IMG/VR virus record: IMGVR_UViG_3300035698_001071 | Span: 1-24,999 of that record | Source: a virus | Strand: one strand, 5' to 3' | DNA: 24,999 nt | Notes under the pieces: model-generated | The model's input: only the letters and a program-made list of their open reading frames with translations | Database searches by the model: none | What the model was told of the DNA's origin: nothing | Translations under genes and position numbers: made by a program | Shown: positions 7,774 through 15,287 of the stretch, piece after piece | Layout: every line of letters starts with the position of its first letter | Numbering within the stretch: the first letter of the stretch is position 1

Positions 7774-8808
7774 ATGACGGTCTATTCAACAATCGACCAG
7801 CTTTACGCTCTGAAAATCCCAGAAGTTCAGAAGATATTCCTCGACGTCATGGAAGATGTCGTAGACAGGGCCATTCTTAGTGAGATGATCGCTGCTATCG
7901 AAGCTAATGACCCTGAGCGATTGTTTCGAGCCACAGGCTTCACACCAGCCGCGCTGGGGCCTATATTAGATTCCATTGAGCAAGTATATCAGGATGCTGC
8001 CGAAACCACTGTAGGAGGCTGGCCTGCTCGTATTCGCACGCCGACAGGTTTGGCGTTGTTTCGTTTCGATGTACGCAACCCCCGTGCAGAGCTTGACTTA
8101 CGCACACAATCAAGCACCTTGATCACACGTCTGACTGACGAAGCGCGGGAAAATACCCGCCGGGCATTGGAAAAGGGCATGTTACGAGGCAACAACCCTC
8201 GTACTACAGCTTTGGATATTGTTGGTCGAATAGACCCTAAGACAAGAAAGCGAGTAGGCGGTGTAATCGGTCTGACAGCATCTCAAGCTCGATGGGCCGA
8301 CAGCGCCGAGCGCTACCTGCGAGAAGGTGACACGAAATATCTAAATCTCAAGCTGCGCGACAAGCGCTTCGATGGAATATTCAAGCAGTCCATTAAGTCA
8401 GGTACGCCTCTGTCTTCATCGCAGATAAGCAAGCTCACCACTAGTTATAGGAGCCGCGCACTGAAGCACAGAGGTGAGGCTGTATCAAGAACCGAGACAA
8501 TTCAGTCAATCAACCGTGGTCAGTTTCAGGCTAATTCTCAAGCAGTGTCTGAAGGTCTGATTGATCGCAGTGCAATAACAAAAGAGTGGGATGACGCGGG
8601 TGATTCACGCGTGCGTTCAGATCATCGAGCACTGGCTAAAAAATACGGGACAGGTAAGGGGATCGGTCTTGACGAAGCTTTCGTGGCATCTGACGGTGAC
8701 AGGTTATTGCATCCTGGCGATACAACACTAGGTGCTGGCGCTGAACAAATCGTACATTGCAGATGTCGAATTAAATACACGGTTGATTTCTTCGCAGGAG
8801 TTGAATGA
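7774..8808 (+). CDS. minor head protein (phage Mu F / SPP1 gp7-like)
   Basis: The protein has 344 residues. The C-terminal half has the Mu F-like head morphogenesis pattern: RGEAVSRTETIQSINRGQ (about 230-247), then KEWDDAGDSRVRSDHRAL, and a terminal EQIVHCRCRIKY with the Cys-Arg-Cys motif near the end. Such proteins sit inside or at the portal vertex of the procapsid and some are injected with DNA. GAGGA just before the ATG is a good ribosome binding site. Its position after capsid and connector genes, rather than next to the portal gene, is unusual. I see no toxin domain fused to it. Confidence 0.8.
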   Translation: MTVYSTIDQLYALKIPEVQKIFLDVMEDVVDRAILSEMIAAIEANDPERLFRATGFTPAALGPILDSIEQVYQDAAETTVGGWPARIRTPTGLALFRFDVRNPRAELDLRTQSSTLITRLTDEARENTRRALEKGMLRGNNPRTTALDIVGRIDPKTRKRVGGVIGLTASQARWADSAERYLREGDTKYLNLKLRDKRFDGIFKQSIKSGTPLSSSQISKLTTSYRSRALKHRGEAVSRTETIQSINRGQFQANSQAVSEGLIDRSAITKEWDDAGDSRVRSDHRALAKKYGTGKGIGLDEAFVASDGDRLLHPGDTTLGAGAEQIVHCRCRIKYTVDFFAGVE

Positions 8809-9227
8809 TGCAAGATTTGGAAACTCAAATAGACAAAATCGTTATCAACACGGAGGCTCGTCTGATGGCTGTCCTCAAGGATTCGATCAGTCGCACGATC
8901 CACGATGCTCAGACACCTACAGGCAAGGGTGGTAGGATGCGTGTAAAGACAGGTTTCCTGCGCAACACCGGCGTTGCTAGTGTCAACGCCAAACCTGTCG
9001 GCCCGTCCAAAGGTGACAAAAAGGCGACTTATGTATGGAGTGGCGACACCATCGAGGTGGCATTGGCTGAGTTGAAATTCGGTGATACATTTTATTTTGG
9101 TTGGACGGCTAATTATGCAAGGTATCGTGAAGTATATGACGCATTCCTTGAAACATCTCTACAGAAGTGGCAGACTCGCGTAGATGATGCTGTGAGGAAG
9201 TTTAAGAGTAAGGATGCTGGTAAATGA
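8805..9227 (+). CDS. neck / tail completion protein (HK97 gp10-like)
   Basis: The protein has 140 residues. A helical N-terminus, a conserved MRVKTGFLRNTGVAS segment (about 45-59) and an aromatic stretch near FGWTANYARYREVYDAFLE (about 99-118), followed by a C-terminal helix, resemble the HK97 gp10-type neck family. That protein binds the head stopper and helps join the finished tail. It overlaps the Mu F-like gene by 4 bases (ATGA) and sits two genes before the tail terminator, as expected. Confidence 0.7.
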   Translation: MMQDLETQIDKIVINTEARLMAVLKDSISRTIHDAQTPTGKGGRMRVKTGFLRNTGVASVNAKPVGPSKGDKKATYVWSGDTIEVALAELKFGDTFYFGWTANYARYREVYDAFLETSLQKWQTRVDDAVRKFKSKDAGK

Positions 9228-9505
9228 TGAACGCTAGATGTAAGATCGGAAAAGTAACACCCAAACTCAGAGTCGTTGAGAAGATAGCGGCACCTGTGAA
9301 TTTTGAGGCTGTTGAGTATTTGGAATACTTGTTGGATAATTTTAAGAACGGTCATTTCAGAAGTGTCGCAATAGCTTCTGTAAACTGTCGCGGCTATGTT
9401 CAGACGGGATACGCGCATTCTCAGATGGAGAATCCTGTTTTAGTACACGGAGCTGTCTGTTGGCTGGGTGAACGCATCATGCAAGATATTTGTGAGGAAA
9501 ACTGA
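9224..9505 (+). CDS. small protein of unknown function
   Basis: The protein has 93 residues. It starts with a 4-base ATGA overlap and has the shape of a widespread class of short phage proteins: a helix with a charged face, a central beta pair (FRSVAIASVNCRGYVQTGYAH) and a C-terminal helix (VHGAVCWLGERIMQDI). It is normally spaced between two tail-joining genes, and GAGGA near its 3' end serves the next gene. I cannot assign a function. Confidence 0.65.
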   Translation: MMNARCKIGKVTPKLRVVEKIAAPVNFEAVEYLEYLLDNFKNGHFRSVAIASVNCRGYVQTGYAHSQMENPVLVHGAVCWLGERIMQDICEEN

Positions 9506-9507
9506 TT

Positions 9508-9933
9508 ATGACTGAGAAAGCTGTATTAGAAGCATTGCAGAAAGCCGTGATAGCTGCTGTTGCCGCCAGTACCGATGCTTCATTGAGTGTGAAGTTTCTA
9601 GGTAGAAATTTTAATAAGCCCGGCAACGCGTCGTGGTTAGAGATTCTGCACATGCCGAACAATGTGACAAATGAATTCTGGGCGTCCGGTAAGACTCATC
9701 GTGGTTTACTTCGACTGATTCTCCACGCTCCATTGGCCGATGAAGGAGTGTACACTTCGATTGATTTGATAGAATCCATTACTTCTTATTTTATCAAGGG
9801 CACGAAATTTGCCGATCCTGATGAGACAGTGAGCGTAATGATCACTGACAACCCCGACTTTATGGGTTCTATGGAAGAGGCTCCTGAGATTCTATTTCCG
9901 GTTACGATTCGTTATAATTTTTTCAATGCTTGA
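9508..9933 (+). CDS. tail terminator (DUF4128 / gpU-like)
   Basis: The protein has 141 residues. It has an N-terminal helix, a WLEILHMPN strand, a GLLRLILHAP strand and a final FPVTIRYNFFNA strand, the alpha/beta layout of DUF4128-type tail terminators. These rings cap the tail tube when it reaches the length set by the tape measure. Location directly before the tail tube gene is the canonical one. GAGGA about 9 bases before the ATG supports this start. Confidence 0.75.
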   Translation: MTEKAVLEALQKAVIAAVAASTDASLSVKFLGRNFNKPGNASWLEILHMPNNVTNEFWASGKTHRGLLRLILHAPLADEGVYTSIDLIESITSYFIKGTKFADPDETVSVMITDNPDFMGSMEEAPEILFPVTIRYNFFNA

Positions 9934-9960
9934 CATAAAGCCATTGTCTATCATATTATT

Positions 9961-9976
9961 GATCTTGCAAAAGATC
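9961..9976. other. hairpin with GCAA tetraloop before the tail tube gene
   Basis: GATCTT and AAGATC form a perfect 6-bp stem around GCAA, a stable GNRA-type tetraloop if transcribed. It stands 28 bases after the tail terminator stop codon. It may shape the tail tube mRNA leader or protect the upstream message. No U-run follows. Confidence 0.45.
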
Positions 9977-9996
9977 GGATGATCTGGAGTGCTGTT

Positions 9997-10017
9997 AGGT
10001 TGGACAACCTTTGTTTT
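9997..10017. promoter_or_regulatory. interrupted palindrome AGGTTGGACAACCT before the tail tube gene
   Basis: A 5-bp inverted repeat with loop GGAC is followed by TTGTTTT. It differs by one base from the element before the capsid gene at 5171-5184. Read as RNA it could be a weak terminator. Read as DNA, TTGGAC at 10000-10005 could be a -35-like box, with TATTCA about 16 bp downstream. Its location before a second highly expressed virion gene is the main reason to treat it as regulatory. Confidence 0.5.
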
Positions 10018-10043
10018 AATGTATTCAAACGAGGATTTATCCA

Positions 10044-10865
10044 ATGAAAAACCTTCTATTATCTTCAAGCATTCTTGCGCAAGCCGTCCCTCTAACAAGC
10101 TTTGCAGCATTTGCCAACGCCAACGCAGCGTCAAAATTATATGTATGTGCCACCGAACAGAACACTGTTCTTGACCAATCAGCTTTCGAAGCTCTTGAAT
10201 GGGTTGAGATTGGTTCGATCGGTTCACTGGGTGAAACTGGTAACAGCACCAACATCCTCAACTACGACACATGGGACACCGCTGTTACTCAGAAAGCCAA
10301 AGGCATCACCGATGCTGGTTCTCCTGAGCTAGAATTAGCTTACGCCCCTTCCGATCTCGGTCAGGACGTTCTTCGTGCCGCAGCTGTTATCGGTAACAAC
10401 AACAACTACGCATTTAAAGAATTGCGCTCTGACGGTACAACTCTGACAAACGGTACGGTTCGTTATAACCGTGGTTTGGTTGCAGGCCCTGTATCTCCGA
10501 ACGGACGTAATGAAGATTTCGCGTTGCAAGTATTCACGCTGGCTTTCCAACAAGAACAAATTGTTGTTGAAGCGGCTGGTTCTGGTGAAGCACCTTATGT
10601 CACAGCCGCTCCTGCTATCACAGGCACAGAAACTGTAGGTAATACACTTACTGTCTCTAACGGTACATGGGCAGGTGCTGCAACAATCGTTTATGCATAC
10701 ACATGGTACCGCAACGGCGCTAAGATCGCTGGTGAAATCGCCAGCACTTATGATCTTGTGGCGGGTGATGCGACCAAGTATATTACAGCACGTGTAACAG
10801 CTACTAACGGAGCTGGTTCAGCTGCTGCAACTGCAGATCCTACCGGAGCTATCGCAGCTTCATAA
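10044..10865 (+). CDS. major tail tube protein with C-terminal Ig-like domain
   Basis: The protein has 273 residues. Residues about 29-180 form the tube domain, with KLYVCATEQNTVLDQSAFEAL, WVEIGSIGSLGETG and a NEDFALQVFTL strand typical of siphovirus tube subunits. Residues about 181-273 look like one Ig-like domain (GNTLTVSNGTW, YTWYRNGAKI, YITARVTATNGAGS), which in tail tubes projects from the tail surface. GAGGA at 10031-10035 supports the ATG at 10044. The first 28 residues (MKNLLLSSSILAQAV...ANANA) are hydrophobic with a Lys at the start and look like a Sec signal, unexpected for this family. It polymerises around the tape measure. Confidence 0.85.
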   Translation: MKNLLLSSSILAQAVPLTSFAAFANANAASKLYVCATEQNTVLDQSAFEALEWVEIGSIGSLGETGNSTNILNYDTWDTAVTQKAKGITDAGSPELELAYAPSDLGQDVLRAAAVIGNNNNYAFKELRSDGTTLTNGTVRYNRGLVAGPVSPNGRNEDFALQVFTLAFQQEQIVVEAAGSGEAPYVTAAPAITGTETVGNTLTVSNGTWAGAATIVYAYTWYRNGAKIAGEIASTYDLVAGDATKYITARVTATNGAGSAAATADPTGAIAAS

Positions 10866-10889
10866 CCTTCCTGATGTGAGGAGCGCACA

Positions 10890-11312
10890 ATGGAATTAAC
10901 TAAACTCATACCAACTGAACGGTTGGTCGAGATCGTATCGCCTGGAACTAAACAACCTATCGGCGTCCGAGTAACTCTACGACATATCGAAGATGAAAGT
11001 CTGAAGAAGTTGAAACGCAGCTTCCAGGATGCTCGGTATCGGCTTGAGTCGAAGGGTAAAACCTTTAAGGCTGCTGATTTTGAAGACAACGCTAACGAAT
11101 TGGCATGTGCTGCGATGACGAGCTGGGAATGGTATAATCCTACAGGCAAGAAGAATGATCCTGATTATGACCCCGAGGGTAAAGCCTCTTTCAATGGTGA
11201 AGTACCTGATTTCACACCTAAGAACGTTAAAGAGGTGTTTGATAAACTTCCTTGGTTCCGTGATCAGATCGGTCAGGAGATGAGCGACGACGAAGCTTTT
11301 TTTCCCGTCTAA
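10890..11312 (+). CDS. tail assembly chaperone, short form (gpG-like)
   Basis: The protein has 140 residues. It follows the tail tube gene, precedes the tape measure and ends at a slippery T-run, which is the gpG arrangement of lambda. The N-terminal part reads as a small beta domain with PIGVRVTLRHI. The C-terminal half is acidic. GAGGAG 7 bases before the ATG is a strong ribosome binding site. The chaperone coats the tape measure and recruits tail tube subunits, and is not part of the virion. Most ribosomes should stop at TAA 11310-11312. Confidence 0.78.
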   Translation: MELTKLIPTERLVEIVSPGTKQPIGVRVTLRHIEDESLKKLKRSFQDARYRLESKGKTFKAADFEDNANELACAAMTSWEWYNPTGKKNDPDYDPEGKASFNGEVPDFTPKNVKEVFDKLPWFRDQIGQEMSDDEAFFPV

Positions 11313-11701
11313 GATCTGAGCTTGTCGAAACTGCGCGTATCTATGCTCGTTATGAGACCCCAAACGAAAAGGGTCTGACTCGTCGCGAGCGCAATGAAAA
11401 GATGGGTAATCGGACAGATGCTTTTGAGATACCTGAAACGGGTGAGTATCTTTGGGAAATGTACCAGAAAATCAGCAGATCCCATGACCGTATCACCGAA
11501 GGTGTCTATCGCCAAATCCCCCCGTCCGAATTCGATGCTTGGTTTCGTTTGACGAATAACATTGTTTACCCGCAAGAATATGATATTCTATGTTCAATGG
11601 ATAGAATTTATTGTGATGAGATGAATAAAGAGATTTCGGATATTCAACATCGCAGAGAAGAAGAACGCGCTCGTCAATCAAAGATCAAAAGCGGAGGGTA
11701 G
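10890..11701 (+). CDS. tail assembly chaperone, frameshifted long form (gpGT-like)
   Basis: At 11297-11303 seven T residues form a T_TTT_TTT slippery heptamer in the reading frame GCT TTT TTT CCC. A -1 slip enters a frame that is open without interruption from 11303 to TAG at 11699-11701, adding 132 residues to residues 1-138 for a total of 270. The extension begins SRLRSELVETARIYARYE and contains PNEKGLTRRERNEK, with a highly charged, helical end. An ATG at 11402 is internal and has no good ribosome binding site, so independent translation is unlikely. The T part binds the tail tube protein in lambda. Confidence 0.8.
11297..11303 (+). promoter_or_regulatory. programmed -1 ribosomal frameshift site TTTTTTT
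   Basis: The heptamer fits X_XXY_YYZ in the zero frame, three codons before the stop of the short chaperone. Both tRNA positions can re-pair with TTT after slipping. No strong downstream stem is obvious. AAGCT at 11293-11297 could pair with AGCTT at 11318-11322, but this pairing would enclose the slip site. A Shine-Dalgarno-like stimulator upstream (ggagatgag at 11277-11285) lies about 11 bases before the T-run, a spacing known to promote -1 slips. Confidence 0.75.
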
Positions 11702-11704
11702 AAC

Positions 11705-14023
11705 ATGGCAGATATTGCCAATATTGGGTTTCGTGTGAACACTGATGATCTTGACAAGGCTGTCAAGAAGCTTAACGCTCTCGGCCCTGCCGCAGCTGGG
11801 GTGGCTGCTCAGTCTACCAAAATGTCTCAAGCAATCGAAGGGGCGAATGTTGCAATCGCGAGCGCTGCTACAAGTGTCGTACGCGCTGAGGTTCGTCGAA
11901 CCTCAGCCACACTTAAGGCTCTTCAGGCCAAGAAAGGTTCTTCACAAGCTGACATAGCCGCTGCTCGTGCTGCACAATTAACAGCCAAGGCTAATCTGTC
12001 TGCCGCAATTGCAGAAGAAGATCGTGTAATGTCGCTGAAAAAAGTAGCAAACGGGTTGCGTAAAGTAGCCACTGCTGAGAAAATCGCCGCAGCTGAAGCC
12101 CGTGCTAGAAACAGCGCACCTCGACTTGCTGTGAATAACGGCATAGCTCGTGATCAGATGCCTAACCGGTTCAACACCGGAAATTTGGCGGCACAGTTTC
12201 AAGATGTCGGCGTCACAGCAGCTATGGGCATGAACCCGTTGATGATTGCAATGCAGCAAGGTACTCAGTTGAGCGCAGTTCTGCAAACCATGGACAAACC
12301 ACTACAGGGTCTGAAGATCGCATTGATGCAGGTATTCAACACGGTTTCCTTACTATCCATCGGTGTAATTGCGGTCGTTGCTGCTTTAATACAATTTGTT
12401 GATTGGACGTCCGTAGCCAAGAGTATTTTAGGAGGTCTAGCCAATGTGATAGAGGCTACGACCCCTTACGTTCTAGGGCTGGCTGCAGCCATGGCGTTGT
12501 TGTATTCAAGAAGCATCGCTTCAGGTGCTGCTATCTTGGCAAAAGATTTACTTGAAGTCGGTGCAGCCGCTGTCACGGCAGGCGCTAAAATGGCCATGGC
12601 TTGGGTCATTGGCATGGGACCTATTGGATGGGCTATCGCAGGTATTGCCGTTCTTGCGGGAGCTTTCCAGGCTTTCGGCGGCGATGCTGTCGGCTACATG
12701 AAAACAGCAGCTAATGGAATTGTTAATTCTTTCATCGGAGCATTCGGTGCTGTTAAAGCCGTCTGGGGCATGTTACCTACTGCTTTGGGTAATGTGACCA
12801 TAAAAACCGCCAACCTCATCCTGAGTGGTGTTTCTGCGATGGTAAACGGGTCTATAGCGCTGATCAACGGTATGATAAAATCCCTGCCGAATGGTTTGAA
12901 GCCTGAAGGTGGTGAAATAACGTGGCGTGCGAATTTTGAGATCGATAATGAATTTGCAGGTCAAGCAGGTCAGGCAGGTGTGGTAGCTGGTAAAGCTTTT
13001 TCAGATGCTTTTAAAAACGATACTGTAGGCGCTGCTTTTGATGCTGCTAAAGAATTAGGGAAATCAGCAGCAGCTGGTATCCGTGATTTCGCGTCTGGCA
13101 TCGGTGCTGAGGACGCGGATAAAAAAGGCGGCAAGACAGAAGCCGAGCGCTATGCTGACATCATCAACGGAGCGGAGCGTCGTACAAAAAGCCTGAAAGC
13201 CGAACGCGATGCTATAGGCATGACAGCGGAAGCTACTGCACGCCTGAAGAACGAAACCGACCTTCTGAATGAAGCACAGCAAAAGAATATAACACTAACT
13301 CCCGCGCAGCGAGCTGAGTTCGGTGAGCTCGCTAAAGATATGGCAGCAATCGGTGAGGAAACTCGACGCACCAAAGGAGCTTATGATTTCCTAAAAGCAG
13401 GCTCAAGAAGCTTCGTCCAAGATTTGAAACAAGGTCTTCAACAAGGTAAAAATGCGTGGGAGTCCTTCGGTGACGCTGTAATAAATGTCATGAACAAGGT
13501 CGTAGATAAAATTCTAGACAGTGGTGTAAACGGTATTATCGACGGTGTTTTTGCCGGTGCAGGAGGTGGTGTAGGCGGTGATCTGTTGTCTACCATCGGC
13601 AGCGCTCTTTTTGCCGCGAAAGGTAAAACCTTTGACCAGCGCGGCGTCACACCATTCGCCAAAGGCGGTGCATTCACTAACAGCATCGTAAAATCAGCCA
13701 CACCGTTCGCTTTTGCTAACGGTGGCGCATTTGGTGTGATGGGTGAAAAAGGCGCAGAAGCGGTCATGCCTTTGCACAGAGGCCCCGATGGTTCACTAGG
13801 TGTCAAAGCCTCAATGGGGGGTGGTGATTCAGGCGGTGATGTCGTTGTGAACATTCTGAATTATGGTAATTCAGAAGCGACAGTGAAACAGCGTAAGTCA
13901 GGTAGCGGAATAGAGATTGACGTAATCATCGACGAAGTTGTAAGTCAGAAAGTTTCAGATCAATCTTCATCAACCAACCGTTCACTGCACTCGCGTGAAA
14001 ACCGCCAACTGATTTCGAGGTAA
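11705..14023 (+). CDS. tail tape measure protein
   Basis: The protein has 772 residues. It sets tail length and is ejected through the tube at infection. By the usual rule of about 0.15 nm per residue, the tail would be near 115 nm. The N-terminal region (about 1-150) is alanine-rich and helical. Residues about 205-330 hold several hydrophobic segments (LLSIGVIAVVAALIQFV, YVLGLAAAMALLY, IGWAIAGIAVLAGAF). Residues about 480-570 are a charged coiled-coil stretch. The C-terminus has the lambda gpH-type FAKGGAFTNSIV, FANGGAFGVMGEKGAEAVMPL signature. GGAGG at 11692-11696 is a strong ribosome binding site. Confidence 0.92.
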   Translation: MADIANIGFRVNTDDLDKAVKKLNALGPAAAGVAAQSTKMSQAIEGANVAIASAATSVVRAEVRRTSATLKALQAKKGSSQADIAAARAAQLTAKANLSAAIAEEDRVMSLKKVANGLRKVATAEKIAAAEARARNSAPRLAVNNGIARDQMPNRFNTGNLAAQFQDVGVTAAMGMNPLMIAMQQGTQLSAVLQTMDKPLQGLKIALMQVFNTVSLLSIGVIAVVAALIQFVDWTSVAKSILGGLANVIEATTPYVLGLAAAMALLYSRSIASGAAILAKDLLEVGAAAVTAGAKMAMAWVIGMGPIGWAIAGIAVLAGAFQAFGGDAVGYMKTAANGIVNSFIGAFGAVKAVWGMLPTALGNVTIKTANLILSGVSAMVNGSIALINGMIKSLPNGLKPEGGEITWRANFEIDNEFAGQAGQAGVVAGKAFSDAFKNDTVGAAFDAAKELGKSAAAGIRDFASGIGAEDADKKGGKTEAERYADIINGAERRTKSLKAERDAIGMTAEATARLKNETDLLNEAQQKNITLTPAQRAEFGELAKDMAAIGEETRRTKGAYDFLKAGSRSFVQDLKQGLQQGKNAWESFGDAVINVMNKVVDKILDSGVNGIIDGVFAGAGGGVGGDLLSTIGSALFAAKGKTFDQRGVTPFAKGGAFTNSIVKSATPFAFANGGAFGVMGEKGAEAVMPLHRGPDGSLGVKASMGGGDSGGDVVVNILNYGNSEATVKQRKSGSGIEIDVIIDEVVSQKVSDQSSSTNRSLHSRENRQLISR

Positions 14024-14027
14024 TTAC

Positions 14028-14360
14028 ATGACCGACTGGCCCTCTACAATACCTGTTACTCGCAAGAGCTACGTTGAGAAACCTGCCGATCGCACATTCC
14101 GTTCAAACATGGATGTAGGCCCTGATAAAATCAGACGGCGCTCATCTGCACAGCCTCGTGAAGTAGAGTTCAAGCTGTTCCTGACAAACGCTCAAATCGT
14201 TACTTTGGACGCATTCTACGATACCAACGATGTCTTAGCGTTTAATTTCACCGATCCAAGAACGGAAGTTGTCAAGCGAGCTCGTTTCTCTGAAACTCCT
14301 AAATACCCTTATGAAGAAACTCACTGGAATGTTTCTGTGAAGCTGGAGTATCTGCGATGA
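14028..14360 (+). CDS. minor tail tip protein (gpM-like)
   Basis: The protein has 110 residues. WPSTIPVTRKSY at the start and a FTDPRTEVVKRARF and WNVSVKLEYLR ending fit the small beta-sandwich minor tail proteins that follow the tape measure in lambda-type tails. These form the distal ring between tube and tip. GAGGT lies 7 bases before the ATG. Its stop overlaps the next start (ATGA). Family placement is by pattern and order. Confidence 0.65.
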   Translation: MTDWPSTIPVTRKSYVEKPADRTFRSNMDVGPDKIRRRSSAQPREVEFKLFLTNAQIVTLDAFYDTNDVLAFNFTDPRTEVVKRARFSETPKYPYEETHWNVSVKLEYLR

Positions 14361-14857
14361 GTGTGAGTGACACATTCAAACAGGCTGCTTACGATCAGGA
14401 AACTGACGAAGTATTCGCAGTGCTTGTCACGTTGTCCAGTGATGAATTGACAGAGGACATCAACATAGCTTCTGACCCTTATGAAAAATTCGACGACCTT
14501 GGTGATGAAATTTACGGGATCACCAGCAACAGCGTCCGGTTTCTATTCATGCCTTTTGAGGTAAAGCTCCCTCGCGACGATCAGTCGGGTTTGGTATCTG
14601 CGCAACTCTCAATGCAGAATGTGGATCGTCAGATTGTGTCGGCTGCTCGATCTATAACATCACCTATGAACGTCAGATTGCAAGCAGTGTTAGTCAGTGA
14701 TCCTGATACGATCGAGCTTGAGTTTGACAACTTCGAGCTTTCCAACGTGACCTACGACGTCATGCGCGTGGAGGGGAACTTGACCTTAAATTATTGGGGC
14801 CTGGAGCCTTTCCCGTCCTACAATTTTACACCGTCAAATTTCCCCGGTCTTTTTTAA
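14357..14857 (+). CDS. tail tip protein, DUF1833 (gpL-like)
   Basis: The protein has 166 residues. The VFAVLVTLSSDEL strand near the start, the LPRDDQSGLVSAQLSMQNVD stretch (shown partly: SAQLSMQNVDRQI) and the YDVMRVEGNLTL ending agree with the DUF1833 family, which holds the tail-tip position of lambda gpL. It overlaps the previous gene by 4 bases and is followed by an NlpC/P60 gene, the same order as L-K in lambda. No cysteines for an iron-sulfur cluster are present, so it lacks that domain of lambda gpL. Confidence 0.72.
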   Translation: MSVSDTFKQAAYDQETDEVFAVLVTLSSDELTEDINIASDPYEKFDDLGDEIYGITSNSVRFLFMPFEVKLPRDDQSGLVSAQLSMQNVDRQIVSAARSITSPMNVRLQAVLVSDPDTIELEFDNFELSNVTYDVMRVEGNLTLNYWGLEPFPSYNFTPSNFPGLF

Positions 14858-14858
14858 C

Positions 14859-15287
14859 ATGTGGACTGACAATTACATTCGCATTCCTTTTGAGGATCAT
14901 GGTCGTTCTAGGGAAGGAGCCGATTGTTGGGGTCTCTGCAGAATTATCTATCAAGAACAAGTTGGCGTGGAACTCCCTCTTTTGACTGACTATTCCAGCA
15001 CAAAGGATACGATCACGATCTCTAAAATGGTTGACGATCAAAGAATCGGTTGGGATCTGATCGCGGCAGGTGAGGAAAAACCGTTTGACATGGCTGTTTT
15101 CAAGATGTTAGGCAGACCGACGCACGTAGGTCTTGTAGTTAAAGCCGGTCTCATGATACATTGTGAACGAGGGTTGGGTGTTTATTTGACCCATTACAAT
15201 AAAGAGAAGCAGTGGGATAGGCGCTTAGAGGGGTTTTTCAGATATGCAAAATATTCAGACATCGCTGCTTCCATTCCACCTTCATAG
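14859..15287 (+). CDS. NlpC/P60-family tail tip peptidase (gpK-like)
   Basis: The protein has 142 residues. The catalytic Cys is C23 in GADCWGLC, the His is H89 in RPTHVGLVV, and H101 in MIHCERG is a probable third residue. This is the standard order for NlpC/P60 cysteine peptidases, which cut peptidoglycan stem peptides. At the tail tip it would help DNA cross the cell wall. Lambda gpK has an extra N-terminal Mov34 domain which this protein lacks. The start is right after the previous stop (TAAC-ATG) with a poor ribosome binding site, so translation is likely coupled. Its last 44 bases overlap the next gene. Confidence 0.88.
   Translation: MWTDNYIRIPFEDHGRSREGADCWGLCRIIYQEQVGVELPLLTDYSSTKDTITISKMVDDQRIGWDLIAAGEEKPFDMAVFKMLGRPTHVGLVVKAGLMIHCERGLGVYLTHYNKEKQWDRRLEGFFRYAKYSDIAASIPPS

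Noticed and set aside
11402-11701. Independent 99-codon gene between chaperone and tape measure
   Set aside because: The frame is open back to the T7 slippery site in the -1 phase of the chaperone, and the ATG at 11402 lacks a good ribosome binding site. The frameshift product explains it better.
13438-13854. 138-codon - strand ORF inside the tape measure gene
   Set aside because: Pro/Ala-rich product antisense to the Gly-rich tape measure C-terminus, as expected of a shadow frame.
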